Source: Streptomyces tubercidicus (lineage in GTDB: Bacteria > Actinomycetota > Actinomycetes > Streptomycetales > Streptomycetaceae). Taken from it: a stretch of 64,000 bases of DNA. The stretch lies in the NCBI RefSeq assembly GCF_027497495.1, contig NZ_CP114205.1, forward strand, positions 1,240,001-1,304,000. The letters are read 5' to 3'. Position 1 is the first letter of the stretch, and every line of letters starts with the position of its first letter. Shown piece by piece: positions 17,796-26,426 of this stretch. The notes under the pieces were generated by a model, which was given only the letters and a program-made list of their open reading frames with translations, ran no database searches and was not told where the DNA came from. A program made the position numbers and the translations under genes.

Positions 17796-18983
17796 ATGCC
17801 ACGGCAGGACACCTCCGGACGGGCCTATGACCTCGTCCTCTACGGAGCGACCGGTTTCACCGGCGCCCTCACTGCCGCGTACCTGGCCTCCCACGTCCCC
17901 GAGGGCTGCCGCTGGGCACTGGCCGGGCGCAGCACCGCCAAACTGGAGCGGCTGCGCGACCGGTTGGCGCAGTCCGACCCGTCCTGCGCCGAGCTGCCGC
18001 TGCTGCGGGCGGACAGCGGCGATCCCGGCTCCTTGCGCGAGCTGGCCGCCGGCACCCGGGTGCTGGTGACGACCGTCGGTCCGTATCTGGTCCATGGCGA
18101 GCCGCTGGTGGCGGCCTGCGCCGCGGCGGGCACCGACTATGTCGATCTGTGCGGTGAGGCGGAGTTCATCGACCGGATGTACGTGCGGCACGAGGCGACG
18201 GCCCGCTCGTCCGGCGCGCGCCTGGTGCACGCGAGCGGCTTCGACTCCGTCCCGTACGACCTGGGGGTCCGCTACACGGTGGGGCTTCTTCCCGAAGGCG
18301 TGCCCATACGGGTCGATGGCTTCGTACGGACCAACGCGGGGTTCTCCGGCGGCACGCTGAGCTCGGCGCTGACCGCCGCCTCACGTCCGGTCGCCATGGC
18401 GCGGGCCGCCCGTGAGCGTCAGCGGGTCGAACCACGTCCGGTCGGCCGTACGGTACGCGCGCCCTTCGGCCCTCCTGTCAGGAGCGGCGAAACGCGCACC
18501 TGGGGTGTGCCGCTGCCGACCCTCGATCCGCAGATCGTCGCCCGCTCGGCCGCCGCGCTGGACCGTTACGGGCCGGACTTCCGCTATCGCCACTACGCGG
18601 GGGTGCGACGGCTGCCGATCGCCGTCGGCGGGGCGTTGGGGGCCGGGGCAGTGTGCGCGCTCGCCCAGGTGCCGTCCGCGCGGCGCTGGTTGTCGGGGCG
18701 TCTGGAGCCGGGGGACGGGCCGAGCCCCGAGCGGCGTGCGCGCAGCTGGTTCAAGGTGCGCTTCGTCGCCTCCGGCGGTGGCACACGGCTGATCACCGAG
18801 GTCTCAGGAGGCGACCCCGGCTACGACGAGACGGCGAAGATGCTCGCCGAGTCGGCGCTCAGCCTGGCCTTCGACGACCTGCCGGAGACCGCGGGTCAAG
18901 TGACGACGGCGGTGGCCATGGGGGACGCGCTGACGGCTCGCCTCCAGGAGGCGGGCATCAGGTTCGGCGTCGTCCAGGAGTAG
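17796..18983 (+). CDS. Saccharopine dehydrogenase family / trans-acting enoyl-reductase-like protein
   Basis: NAD(P)-binding Rossmann protein (395 aa). The N-terminal nucleotide loop is YDLVLYGATGFTGALTAAYL, followed by WALAGRSTAKLERL and a second strand with VLVTTVGPYLVHGEPLVAAC; DLCGEAEFIDRM and ASGFDSVPYDLG are signatures of the branch containing mycobacterial trans-acting enoyl reductases. Lysine catabolism is therefore less likely than reduction of a lipid or polyketide intermediate, but no partner synthase is present. The gene is divergent from the NanT-like transporter and stands alone. Confidence 0.85.
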   Translation: MPRQDTSGRAYDLVLYGATGFTGALTAAYLASHVPEGCRWALAGRSTAKLERLRDRLAQSDPSCAELPLLRADSGDPGSLRELAAGTRVLVTTVGPYLVHGEPLVAACAAAGTDYVDLCGEAEFIDRMYVRHEATARSSGARLVHASGFDSVPYDLGVRYTVGLLPEGVPIRVDGFVRTNAGFSGGTLSSALTAASRPVAMARAARERQRVEPRPVGRTVRAPFGPPVRSGETRTWGVPLPTLDPQIVARSAAALDRYGPDFRYRHYAGVRRLPIAVGGALGAGAVCALAQVPSARRWLSGRLEPGDGPSPERRARSWFKVRFVASGGGTRLITEVSGGDPGYDETAKMLAESALSLAFDDLPETAGQVTTAVAMGDALTARLQEAGIRFGVVQE

Positions 18984-19007
18984 CCCGGCCCCGCGCCCGG
19001 CCGCCCG

Positions 19008-19712
19008 TCAGGCCTCGGCGAGCGCCCTGCGGCACAGTGCGTCGGCGGCCCGGGTCGTCTCCGGAAGCCGGTAATCGGGCGCCAGGTGGAGGGTGTGCGC
19101 ACAGGCCCGGTCCAGGTCGGTGCGGTGCCCTACAGAGACGAAGACCGGTTTGACGCCTGTTTGGGTGCGCAGCGCACGTCCTACCTCCTCGGTCCCATCC
19201 AGCAGCGGCGAGGTGGCACCGCGCTCCGGGCCAGGAGGTGCGTACCGGAAGGTGAAGGGATTCTTGGCGACACCGATGGTGGGCAGCCCGGTCAGCACTC
19301 CCAGGTGGCTGGCGAGCCCGAAGCGGCGCGGGTGCGCCAGCCCGTAGCCGTCGCAGACCACCAGGTCAGGAGTGCGGGCGAGGCGCCCGAGGGCATCGAG
19401 CACGGTGGGGATCTCACGGAACGCGAGCAGGCCGGGGACGTACGGGAAGGAGACTTGCCCGACGGCGGTGGCCCGGTCGACGACGGCGCGGGTGCGGGCG
19501 TCCAGGGCGACGGCGGCCGCGGCGACGACATTTCGTGCGTCGTCGTAGGCGACATCCACCCCGACCACGGTGCCCTCGAACCCCGGTTCCGGACCCGCTT
19601 CATCGAGGCGTACACAGGGCCGCAACCGGTCCTGGACGGTCCGCGCCTGGGCTTCGTCGGCCGGCCAGTGCCGCAGTTCGTCGTCGCAGGAGATCATTCC
19701 GGGAGTGTCCAT
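19008..19712 (-). CDS. nfi: Endonuclease V (deoxyinosine-specific)
   Basis: DNA-repair nuclease that nicks near deoxyinosine and other deaminated bases (234 aa). Motifs: the first catalytic Asp in VVGVDVAYDD, the YVPGLLAFREIP block, DLVVCDGYGLAHPRRFGLASH with the second acidic centre, TGLPTIGVAKNPF, and PVFVSVGHRTDLDRA. The start at 19712 has no clear ribosome site and could be leaderless; an internal ATG at 19685 is an alternative. Nothing links it functionally to its neighbours. Confidence 0.92.
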   Translation of the reverse strand: MDTPGMISCDDELRHWPADEAQARTVQDRLRPCVRLDEAGPEPGFEGTVVGVDVAYDDARNVVAAAAVALDARTRAVVDRATAVGQVSFPYVPGLLAFREIPTVLDALGRLARTPDLVVCDGYGLAHPRRFGLASHLGVLTGLPTIGVAKNPFTFRYAPPGPERGATSPLLDGTEEVGRALRTQTGVKPVFVSVGHRTDLDRACAHTLHLAPDYRLPETTRAADALCRRALAEA

Positions 19713-19800
19713 GATGACCGCAACGCTACCGAACCGGTGATCGCCCCCACGACGTCCGCCCACTACCCGGCGCCTGCCCCCACGCCCCCGGAGGCCCTTG

Positions 19801-21222
19801 ATGTCCGACGCGCTCCACCAGCTCGACGCCACCGACCTCGCTGCCCGGTTGCGCCGCGGCGAGATCTCCGCCCGAGAGGTCGTACAGGCCCATCTCGACC
19901 GCATCGAACGCGTCAATCCGGCCGTCAACGCGATCGTCACCCTCGACCCGGAGGGCGCCCTCACCGCGGCCGCACACGCCGACGAGCGACTCGCCCGGGG
20001 CGCCGCCGTCCCGCCCCTGCACGGACTGCCGATCGCCTTCAAGGACACCCGTCTCACCCGCGGTATGCGCACCACACACGGCTCACCGCTCTTCGCCGAC
20101 CACATCCCTGACCACGACGATCTGCTGGTCGACCGGCTCCAGCGGGCGGGCGCCATCCGCCTCGGCAAGACCAACGTGCCCGAATTCGCCGCCGGTTCGC
20201 ACACCTTCAACGCCGTCTTCGGCACCACCCGTAATCCGTACGACCTCACGCGTTCGGCCGGTGGCAGTAGTGGCGGCGCCGCCGCGGCACTCGCAGCCGG
20301 GATGCAGCCCCTTGCCGACGGCAGTGACATGGGCGGCTCACTCCGCAACCCCGCCTCCTTCTGCAATGTGGTCGGACTGCGGCCGACTCCTGGCCGCGTT
20401 CCTTCGCCGCCCGGCAGCGACCTCTGGGACACCCTGTCGGTCCCGGGCCCCATGGGGCGGACCGTCGCCGACACCGCGCTGCTGCTCTCGGCGATGGCCG
20501 GTCCGGATCCGCGGTGTCCCTTCAGTCTGGAGACACCGGGGGCGGCGTTCCGTGTGCCGCTCGACCGCGACCTGCGCGGGCTGCGTATCGCCTGGGCTCC
20601 CGACCTGGGGGGATGCGCGCCGGCCGACCCGGAGGTACTCGCCGTCCTGGAGCCGCAGTTGAGGGTCCTGGAGGAGCTCGGCTGCCGCGTCGACACCGCC
20701 TGCCCGGACCTCGACGGCGCCGATGAGACCTTCCGTACGCTGCGGGCGCACACCTTCGACCTGGCCCTCGGTGACCTGCTCGACTCCGCCCCACAGGCCC
20801 TCAAACCCAGCATCGTCTGGAATATTGAAGAGGGCCGCCGGCTGACCGTGGCCGACCTCCGCACGGCCACCGCGATCCGCCGCCGGCTGTACCTCGGCAT
20901 GCTGGATTTCTTCTCCGGGTACGACCTGCTCCTCGCCCCGGTCAGCCAAGTCACGCCGTTCGACGCGGAGCTGGAGTATCCACACGAGGTCGCGGGGCGG
21001 CCCACCCACAGCTATCTGGACTGGATGCGGTCCGCCTACCTCATCTCGGTGCTGGGCGTACCCGCCTTGTCGGTCCCGGCGGGATTCACCCCGGGCGGTC
21101 TGCCCGTGGGACTCCAGTTCATCGGTGCACCCCGCGCCGATCTGGCCGTCCTCGAAGCCGGTCATGCCTACGAGTCCGCGACGCGGCACGGGCGGCGGCA
21201 CCCGGACCTGCCCACGGCCTGA
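19801..21222 (+). CDS. Amidase (amidase signature family)
   Basis: Amide-bond hydrolase with the Ser-cisSer-Lys triad: Lys81 in IAFKDT, Ser156/157 in RSAGGSSGGAAAALAAG and Ser180 in GSDMGGS, all in the correct order, followed by VPGPMGRTVADTALLL. Length 473 aa is normal for the family. The start at ATG 19801 follows GGAGG; the TTG immediately before it is a less likely start. It is not next to gatA/gatC partners, so it is a stand-alone amidase rather than a tRNA amidotransferase subunit. Substrate unknown. Confidence 0.93.
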   Translation: MSDALHQLDATDLAARLRRGEISAREVVQAHLDRIERVNPAVNAIVTLDPEGALTAAAHADERLARGAAVPPLHGLPIAFKDTRLTRGMRTTHGSPLFADHIPDHDDLLVDRLQRAGAIRLGKTNVPEFAAGSHTFNAVFGTTRNPYDLTRSAGGSSGGAAAALAAGMQPLADGSDMGGSLRNPASFCNVVGLRPTPGRVPSPPGSDLWDTLSVPGPMGRTVADTALLLSAMAGPDPRCPFSLETPGAAFRVPLDRDLRGLRIAWAPDLGGCAPADPEVLAVLEPQLRVLEELGCRVDTACPDLDGADETFRTLRAHTFDLALGDLLDSAPQALKPSIVWNIEEGRRLTVADLRTATAIRRRLYLGMLDFFSGYDLLLAPVSQVTPFDAELEYPHEVAGRPTHSYLDWMRSAYLISVLGVPALSVPAGFTPGGLPVGLQFIGAPRADLAVLEAGHAYESATRHGRRHPDLPTA

Positions 21223-21291
21223 CCCCGGCGCCCGCCCTGGCCTGCGCTTTCCCTTCCCGGGACAGGCCGCGGCCGGGCCCGGCACCTCGTC

Positions 21292-21303
21292 TATATTGCC
21301 GTT
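21292..21303 (+). promoter_or_regulatory. -10 box giving a leaderless transcript for yciI-like gene
   Basis: TATATT at 21292-21297 ends six nt before the ATG at 21304, placing the expected transcription start at the A of the start codon. No ribosome site is present. Confidence 0.6.
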
Positions 21304-21603
21304 ATGTTCGTACTGGAACTGACTTATACCGCGCCCCTCGAGCGCGTCGACGCCGTCCTTGAGCAGCATGTGGAGTGGCTGCAGAAGGAGTACGCCGCCG
21401 GGCACTTCCTCGCCGCCGGGCGCAAGGTGCCACGGGACGGAGGCGTCATCCTCGCCGCCGGGATGGACCGTGCCGCCGTCGAGCGGATCGTTTCCGAGGA
21501 CCCGTTCACGCGCGCCGGGGTGTGTGAGTACCGGATCACGGAGTTCGTGGCGACGACGACCGCCCCGGCAATGGAGCAGTACCGGGAGCAGTTGCCCTCC
21601 TGA
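21304..21603 (+). CDS. YciI family protein
   Basis: Small ferredoxin-like alpha/beta protein (99 aa) of the YCII family, often proposed as a minor enzyme or dimeric sensor domain; function of stand-alone members is unknown. Seen: the first strand FVLELTYTAPLERVD, the HVEWLQKEYAAGHFLAAG block with the conserved His, and ERIVSEDPFTRAGVCEYRI near the C-terminus with the family SEDPF motif. The ATG is preceded by a -10 box at the spacing for leaderless mRNA. It converges on a sugar transporter across a G-rich hairpin region. Confidence 0.88.
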   Translation: MFVLELTYTAPLERVDAVLEQHVEWLQKEYAAGHFLAAGRKVPRDGGVILAAGMDRAAVERIVSEDPFTRAGVCEYRITEFVATTTAPAMEQYREQLPS

Positions 21604-21689
21604 AGCGCCGTAGCCCCGGTGCCTGGAACCGCCGCCGATCCGGCAGTCCGGGCATCGCGCTCAGTCCCGCCGCCGCGAACACCGCGGGC

Positions 21690-21760
21690 TCCCCCCCCAC
21701 CCCCGAACCCACCCCCGCCCCCTCCCCCGAAGGGGGAGGAGGGGGAGGGGGCGGGGGAGC
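21690..21760. terminator. C-run/G-run hairpin with G-quadruplex potential
   Basis: C-runs on the left (four or more runs of 5-8 C) face G-runs on the right with a GAA turn at 21729-21731; CCTCCCCC and GGGGGAGG pair exactly next to the turn. The right arm alone has four runs of five G within about 27 nt. It lies between convergent genes (YciI-like and sugar porter) and probably ends both transcripts. Confidence 0.65.
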
Positions 21761-21840
21761 GACCGGCGGAGGAGGCGGGAGCGCTCGGAGAGCGACAGGG
21801 CGGGGCGCGCCATGCCACTCCCCCTCCCGACCGCCCGAAG

Positions 21841-23310
21841 CTACGAGGTAGTGGTCGGAGGCACCGCTGAATCGCCGTGCGCACCAGAGCTTGCGGAGGT
21901 GGGCACAGCAGCGGACGCGGGCCAGCGCCCCCCGTTGCGCCAGAAGTCCTGGATCTCCTCCAATTGGCGCCCCTTGGTCTCAGGTGCGGTGACGGAGGCG
22001 AAGACCAGGGCGGCAAGGGCAAGGACGCCGAGGCCCGCGAAGGTCCGGGCCGCGCCCGCCCAGGCCATCACGGAGGGGAAGAACTGGGCGATCAGAAGGT
22101 TGGCGACCAGGTCCGCGGTGAGCATCACCGAGGCTCCGGTCGAGCGCAGTTGGGCGGGGAATGCCTCGCTCGCATAGACCCAGATCAGCGATCCGAAGCC
22201 GAAGTTGAAGGCGGCGGTGAACAGGAGGATGGCGGCGAACCCCACCCAGGTCGTCGCCCCCTGCAGTTCGCCCGCGCCGAAGACCGCCGTCAGCACGGCG
22301 AGCATGACGGTCATCGTCCCGATGCCGCAGAGCAGCACCACCCGGCGCCCGAGCCGGTCGATGATGAGGATGGCGAGCACCGTCGCGGCCAGCGAGGCGA
22401 GTTGGACGAAGGACGGCAGCAGGAAGTTCTGGCCGCTGCCGGTGAAGCCCATCTCCTCGAAGATCTGCGGGCTGTAGTACGTCACGGCGTTGATGCCGGT
22501 GATCTGACAGAAGAACCCGAGGCCGACAACGAAGACCGCGGCGCGGGCGTAGGGCTTGCGTAGCAAGGAGCGCGCCGACCCTCCGCTCTCCTCCGCGAGC
22601 GCGGCTTCCACGGACGCGACCTCCACACGCGGATCGACATCGGGGTCGGTCATGGCCATGACCTCGACGGCTCGTTCCGTGCGCCCCTTGAGCACATACC
22701 AGCGCGGGGTGTCCGGCAGCCGGAGCAGCGGGATCATGACGAGGGCGGCGGGGATCGCGGAGAGGCCGAGCATCCAGCGCCAGTGGCCCCCGCCGGACAG
22801 GCCCCAGTTGACGAAGTACGTGAGAACGATGCCCGCGACCGTAGCCACTTGGTACGCGGCGACGGAGGCTCCGCGGATGCGCGCCGGGGTCGATTCGGCG
22901 ACATAGAGCGGGGCGGCGACGATCGAGATGCCGATGGCGACGCCGAGCAGGAAGCGGACGGTGTCCAGCACGACGACATTGGGTGCGACCGCGGAGAGGG
23001 CGACGAAGACGGCGTACGAGCCGGCGACGATCAGCATCGCGGCCTTACGGCCCAGGGCGTCGGCGAGCTTGCCGCCGATCAGCGCGCCGACGATGGACCC
23101 GAACACCAAAATGCTGTTGACCAGGCCCTTTTCCGTCTCGGTGAGATGGAAGTCCTTGCTCAGGAACACCAGGGCGCCGGAGATGCTGCCGGTGTCGTAG
23201 CCATAGATGACGCCGACGACGGCGCCGGTGAGCGCGAACATTCTGCCCGTGCGGTGTGCGGTCTTGGATGAGGGCGGCGGGGGCGTCGCCGAGAGCGTGG
23301 CAATGGACAT
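21841..23310 (-). CDS. MFS sugar porter
   Basis: Sugar:proton symporter (489 aa, about 12 spans). Signatures: GYDTGSISGALVFL in span 1, GGKLADALGRKAAM, LYVAESTPARIRG after span 4, GRTERAVEVMA in the central loop, QITGINAVTYYSPQIFEEMG in span 7, DRLGRRVVLL, and the C-terminal APETKGRQLEEI hallmark. The start at 23310 has GAGGA 6 nt upstream. It diverges from an SIS isomerase/aldolase gene pair and shares a 316-bp promoter region holding two inverted repeats, so it probably imports the sugar those enzymes use. Confidence 0.92.
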   Translation of the reverse strand: MSIATLSATPPPPSSKTAHRTGRMFALTGAVVGVIYGYDTGSISGALVFLSKDFHLTETEKGLVNSILVFGSIVGALIGGKLADALGRKAAMLIVAGSYAVFVALSAVAPNVVVLDTVRFLLGVAIGISIVAAPLYVAESTPARIRGASVAAYQVATVAGIVLTYFVNWGLSGGGHWRWMLGLSAIPAALVMIPLLRLPDTPRWYVLKGRTERAVEVMAMTDPDVDPRVEVASVEAALAEESGGSARSLLRKPYARAAVFVVGLGFFCQITGINAVTYYSPQIFEEMGFTGSGQNFLLPSFVQLASLAATVLAILIIDRLGRRVVLLCGIGTMTVMLAVLTAVFGAGELQGATTWVGFAAILLFTAAFNFGFGSLIWVYASEAFPAQLRSTGASVMLTADLVANLLIAQFFPSVMAWAGAARTFAGLGVLALAALVFASVTAPETKGRQLEEIQDFWRNGGRWPASAAVPTSASSGAHGDSAVPPTTTS

Positions 23311-23626
23311 GGGAAGTCCTCTGTGCGGCGGAGCGGGCCTTGCTGCATGCCGGATCTCGCATGACTGATCTTGCGAGTATTCGGCGCTTTTCACGCAGCT
23401 GTCAACACTTTCCCGCACCCGCCCCTGCCGCACGCCCACCCCACACCAAGCCCGCCACCGCCCTAGCCAGGCAGCCCTTCATGCCCACACCAGGCTCGCT
23501 CCCCTCTGGCGCATCCACTCGTACGAGGGATGGATCGCGCGGAGATTTCTGCGTACAGTCGATTGCAACGAAGCAGAAAGTTGCAGTTTCACGCAGTCCG
23601 TCTGCCACATCATGGAAGGGTGGGCC
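23311..23626. promoter_or_regulatory. Shared sugar-locus promoter with two inverted repeats
   Basis: A 316-bp divergent region. At 23546-23552 / 23573-23579 are TTTCTGC and GCAGAAA; at 23564-23569 / 23580-23585 are TGCAAC and GTTGCA, interleaved with the first pair. These lie 40-80 bp before the SIS gene and are candidate sites for the DeoR-type regulator encoded 2 kb downstream. Confidence 0.45.
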
Positions 23627-24532
23627 ATGAGCGAGACCTCGTACATGGAGCAGGAGCTGGGCAGCCAGCCGGAGACCTGGCGGGCGGCCGCACGGATCGG
23701 GGCAGCGGCAGGACCCTTGCCGAAAGCCGGAGATCGGGTGGCCGTCGTCGGCTGCGGCACCTCATGGTTCATGGCCCAGTCGTATGCGGCGCTCCGCGAG
23801 GCGGCCGGACAGGGGGTGACGGATCCGTTCGCCGCCTCCGAGGCGTTCCTCGGCAGTGACCGCGGCTATGACGCGGTGGTGGCGATCACTCGGTCCGGCA
23901 CCACGACCGAAGTACTGCGGGTCCTCGACGCCGTCAAGGGACGCATCCCGACGGTGACGATCCTCGGTGACCCCGAGACGCCGGCGGTGGCGCTCTCCGA
24001 TGAGACGGTCGCGCTGCCGTTCGCCGACGAGAAGTCGGTGGTGCAGACGCGCTTCGCGACGACGGCGCTGACGCTGCTGCGCGCGCACCTGGGCGAGGAC
24101 GTGTCCCGGGCGGTGGCCGACGCAGAGGAGGCGCTGACCGCGCCGATGGACAAGGAGTGGGTGGACGCCGAGCAGTTCTCCTTCCTCGGCTCGGGGTGGA
24201 CGTTCGGGCTGGCCAATGAGGCGGCGCTCAAGATGCGGGAGGCATCGCAGAGTTGGACGGAGTCCTACCCCTCGATGGAGTACCGCCACGGTCCGATCGC
24301 GATAGCCGCACCAGGCCGGGTGACCTGGCTGTTCGGTCAGGCACCGGACGGGCTGGAGGCCGAGGTGGTGCGGACCGGTGCGTGCTTTGTGCACCATGCG
24401 CGCGATCCGCTGGCGGATCTGGTGCTGGTGCAGCGAGTGGCTCTGGAACGGGCCCGCGCCCGCGGTCTGGACCCGGACAACCCGCGCAACCTGACCCGTT
24501 CGGTGCTGCTCAAGGCGCCGACCGCCTCGTAG
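23627..24532 (+). CDS. SIS-domain sugar-phosphate isomerase/deaminase
   Basis: Phosphosugar isomerase-type protein (301 aa) with two SIS domains, like the isomerase half of GlmS and AgaS/FrlB proteins. First domain: VAVVGCGTSWFMAQSYAA and VVAITRSGTTTEVLRVLDA, the phosphate-binding Ser/Thr loops. Second: FLGSGWTFGLANEAALKMREA and YPSMEYRHGPIAI with the catalytic-region His. The start at 23627 has GGAAGGG upstream. It lacks the glutamine amidotransferase domain. The 58-bp gap to the class II aldolase gene indicates an operon; an amino-sugar or keto-sugar phosphate is the likely substrate. Confidence 0.88.
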   Translation: MSETSYMEQELGSQPETWRAAARIGAAAGPLPKAGDRVAVVGCGTSWFMAQSYAALREAAGQGVTDPFAASEAFLGSDRGYDAVVAITRSGTTTEVLRVLDAVKGRIPTVTILGDPETPAVALSDETVALPFADEKSVVQTRFATTALTLLRAHLGEDVSRAVADAEEALTAPMDKEWVDAEQFSFLGSGWTFGLANEAALKMREASQSWTESYPSMEYRHGPIAIAAPGRVTWLFGQAPDGLEAEVVRTGACFVHHARDPLADLVLVQRVALERARARGLDPDNPRNLTRSVLLKAPTAS

Positions 24533-24589
24533 CCCCCTCCCCCCATCTCCACCAGCCCTGCCCGCAAGGGCGAAGGGAGCCGGCAGCCC

Positions 24590-25471
24590 ATGCCACTCGT
24601 TCCGACCGCATCGATCGTCAACGCCGCGCGCGAGGCGCAGGCCGGCGCCGCGGCCTTCAATGTCATCCATCTGGAAACCGCCGAGGCGCTCGTCACCGCC
24701 GCCGAGCGCACCGGCATCCCCCTGATCCTTCAGATCAGCGAGAACTGCATCCGCTACCACGGCAGCCTGCTGCCCCTTACCCGCGCCACGCTCGCGCTCG
24801 CCGAGGGCTCCACAGCCCGGATCGCGGTCCATCTCGACCACATCACCGATCCGGACCTCGTCCATCAGGGCATCACCGCCGGGGTGGGCTCCGTCATGGT
24901 GGATGCCTCCGCCCTTCCGTACGAGGAGAACGTCGCCACCACCGCCGAGCTCACCGCCTGGTGCCATGACCGCGGTGCCTACGTCGAAGCCGAACTCGGC
25001 GAGGTCGGCGGCAAGGACGGGGTCCATGCACCCGGGGCGCGCACGGACCCGGACGAGGCCCTGGCCTTTGTCCACGCGACCGGCGTGGATGCCCTGGCCG
25101 TGGCCGTCGGCTCCTCACATGCGATGCATGAGCGTACGGCCGTACTGGACAAGGACCTCATCGCGACGCTGCACGCCACTCTGCCGGTACCGCTGGTCCT
25201 GCACGGCTCTTCCGGTGTGCCGGACGATGAGCTGCGCCGCGCCATCGCCGCCGGAATGACGAAGATCAATATCTCCACGCATCTCGTCTCCGTCTTCACC
25301 CACTCGATACGGCGGACGCTGGGCGACGATCCCTCGCTCGTCGACTCCCGTAAGTACATCAAGCCGGCCCGGGAGGCGGTGGCCGAGGAAGCGGCAAGGC
25401 TGCTGGAAGTGCTGGGTACTCCGGCGGCGGTTCCCGACCAGTACGCGGCCCAGGCACCTGCTCGGGGGTGA
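24590..25471 (+). CDS. Class II fructose/tagatose-bisphosphate aldolase
   Basis: Zinc-dependent ketose-bisphosphate aldolase (293 aa) of the GatY/KbaY/FbaA class. Metal and phosphate sites: AVHLDHITDPDLV (zinc His and Asp), EAELGEVGGKDG, AVAVGSSHAMHE (zinc His), LHGSSGVPDDELR (zinc His and phosphate loop), and KINISTHLV. Next to an SIS isomerase and DeoR regulator, a tagatose- or galactosamine-type route is more likely than central glycolysis. No sugar kinase of the PfkB family is in the locus, so the second phosphorylation must come from elsewhere. Confidence 0.92.
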   Translation: MPLVPTASIVNAAREAQAGAAAFNVIHLETAEALVTAAERTGIPLILQISENCIRYHGSLLPLTRATLALAEGSTARIAVHLDHITDPDLVHQGITAGVGSVMVDASALPYEENVATTAELTAWCHDRGAYVEAELGEVGGKDGVHAPGARTDPDEALAFVHATGVDALAVAVGSSHAMHERTAVLDKDLIATLHATLPVPLVLHGSSGVPDDELRRAIAAGMTKINISTHLVSVFTHSIRRTLGDDPSLVDSRKYIKPAREAVAEEAARLLEVLGTPAAVPDQYAAQAPARG

Positions 25472-25610
25472 GGCACGAACGCCTGCTCGGGGTTGCGGCA
25501 GCGGACTCGATGACCTGGCATGATGCACGGTCCTGGCCCGCAGCCACCCCGGCGCCGGGGGTGCCCAGCGGGACCTCTACCGCGCGTCACCGTCGTATAC
25601 CGAAACGAAT

Positions 25611-25622
25611 TAGGCTCACGCC
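25611..25622 (+). promoter_or_regulatory. -10 box giving a leaderless transcript for deoR-like gene
   Basis: TAGGCT at 25611-25616 is followed by six nt and the ATG at 25623, with no ribosome site. CGAAACGAAT just upstream contains a GAAACGAA element of the type seen in DeoR operators. Confidence 0.55.
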
Positions 25623-26426
25623 ATGAAGCGCCATGAACGGATGAACGCACTGCTTGAGCTGCTCGGGGACCGAGGCCGGGTGGATGTCGAGGAGGCCGCG
25701 ACCGCGCTGGAGGTTTCGGCCGCCACGATGCGGCGCGACATGGACGCCCTGGCCGAGCAGCAACTGCTGACCCGCACCCGGGGCGGGGCGGTGCTCAGTT
25801 CGGTGGCGTACGACCTGCCGATCCGCTACAAGCACGCGCACCGGTCGGAGGAGAAGGAGGCGGTGGCGAAAGCCGCCGCGAAGCTGGTCGAGCGGGGTGA
25901 TGTGGTCGGGCTGAGCGGTGGCACGACGACCACGGCGATCGCCCGGGTGCTCGCCACCCGTCCGGACTTCGCGGAGGCCGGACCGCAACCGCATCTGACG
26001 ATCGTCACCAACTCCCTCAACATCGCCAACGAGCTGGCCGTGCGGCCGCAGATCAAGATCGTGCTCACTGGTGGGGTGGCGCACTCCCGGTCGTTCGAAC
26101 TGGTCGGTCCTTTCAGTGAGTTGGTGCTGCAGCAGATCTCCATCGACATTGCGTTCATCGGGGCCAACGGCATGGACCCGAGGATGGGGGCGACGGTGCA
26201 CGACGAGGCGGAGGCCCGGGTCAACCGCCTCATGGCCGAGCGTGCCCGGCGTGCCGTGGTCGTCGCGGACTCGTCCAAGATCGGTGAGCGCTGCTTCGCC
26301 CGGGTCGGCGACGCGGATGTCTTTGACACATTCATCACGGATAACGGAGCGAAGGAGTCGACCCGTCGTGAGTTCGCGGAGCGGGGGCTGAAGGTGGTGA
26401 CGGCACGCCTGTCTGTTGGTGAGTGA
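25623..26426 (+). CDS. DeoR/GlpR family transcriptional regulator
   Basis: Sugar-phosphate responsive repressor (267 aa). The N-terminal winged helix begins MKRHERMNALLELLGDRGRV and continues with VSAATMRRDMDALAEQQLLTR and the RGGAVL motif, the standard DeoR signature. The C-terminal effector domain has LSGGTTTTAIA and TNSLNIANELA phosphate loops, FELVGPFSE and VVVADSSKIGE. As the last gene of the sugar locus it most likely senses a phosphorylated intermediate made by the SIS isomerase or used by the aldolase and acts on the shared promoter at 23.5 kb. It has its own leaderless promoter. Confidence 0.92.
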   Translation: MKRHERMNALLELLGDRGRVDVEEAATALEVSAATMRRDMDALAEQQLLTRTRGGAVLSSVAYDLPIRYKHAHRSEEKEAVAKAAAKLVERGDVVGLSGGTTTTAIARVLATRPDFAEAGPQPHLTIVTNSLNIANELAVRPQIKIVLTGGVAHSRSFELVGPFSELVLQQISIDIAFIGANGMDPRMGATVHDEAEARVNRLMAERARRAVVVADSSKIGERCFARVGDADVFDTFITDNGAKESTRREFAERGLKVVTARLSVGE

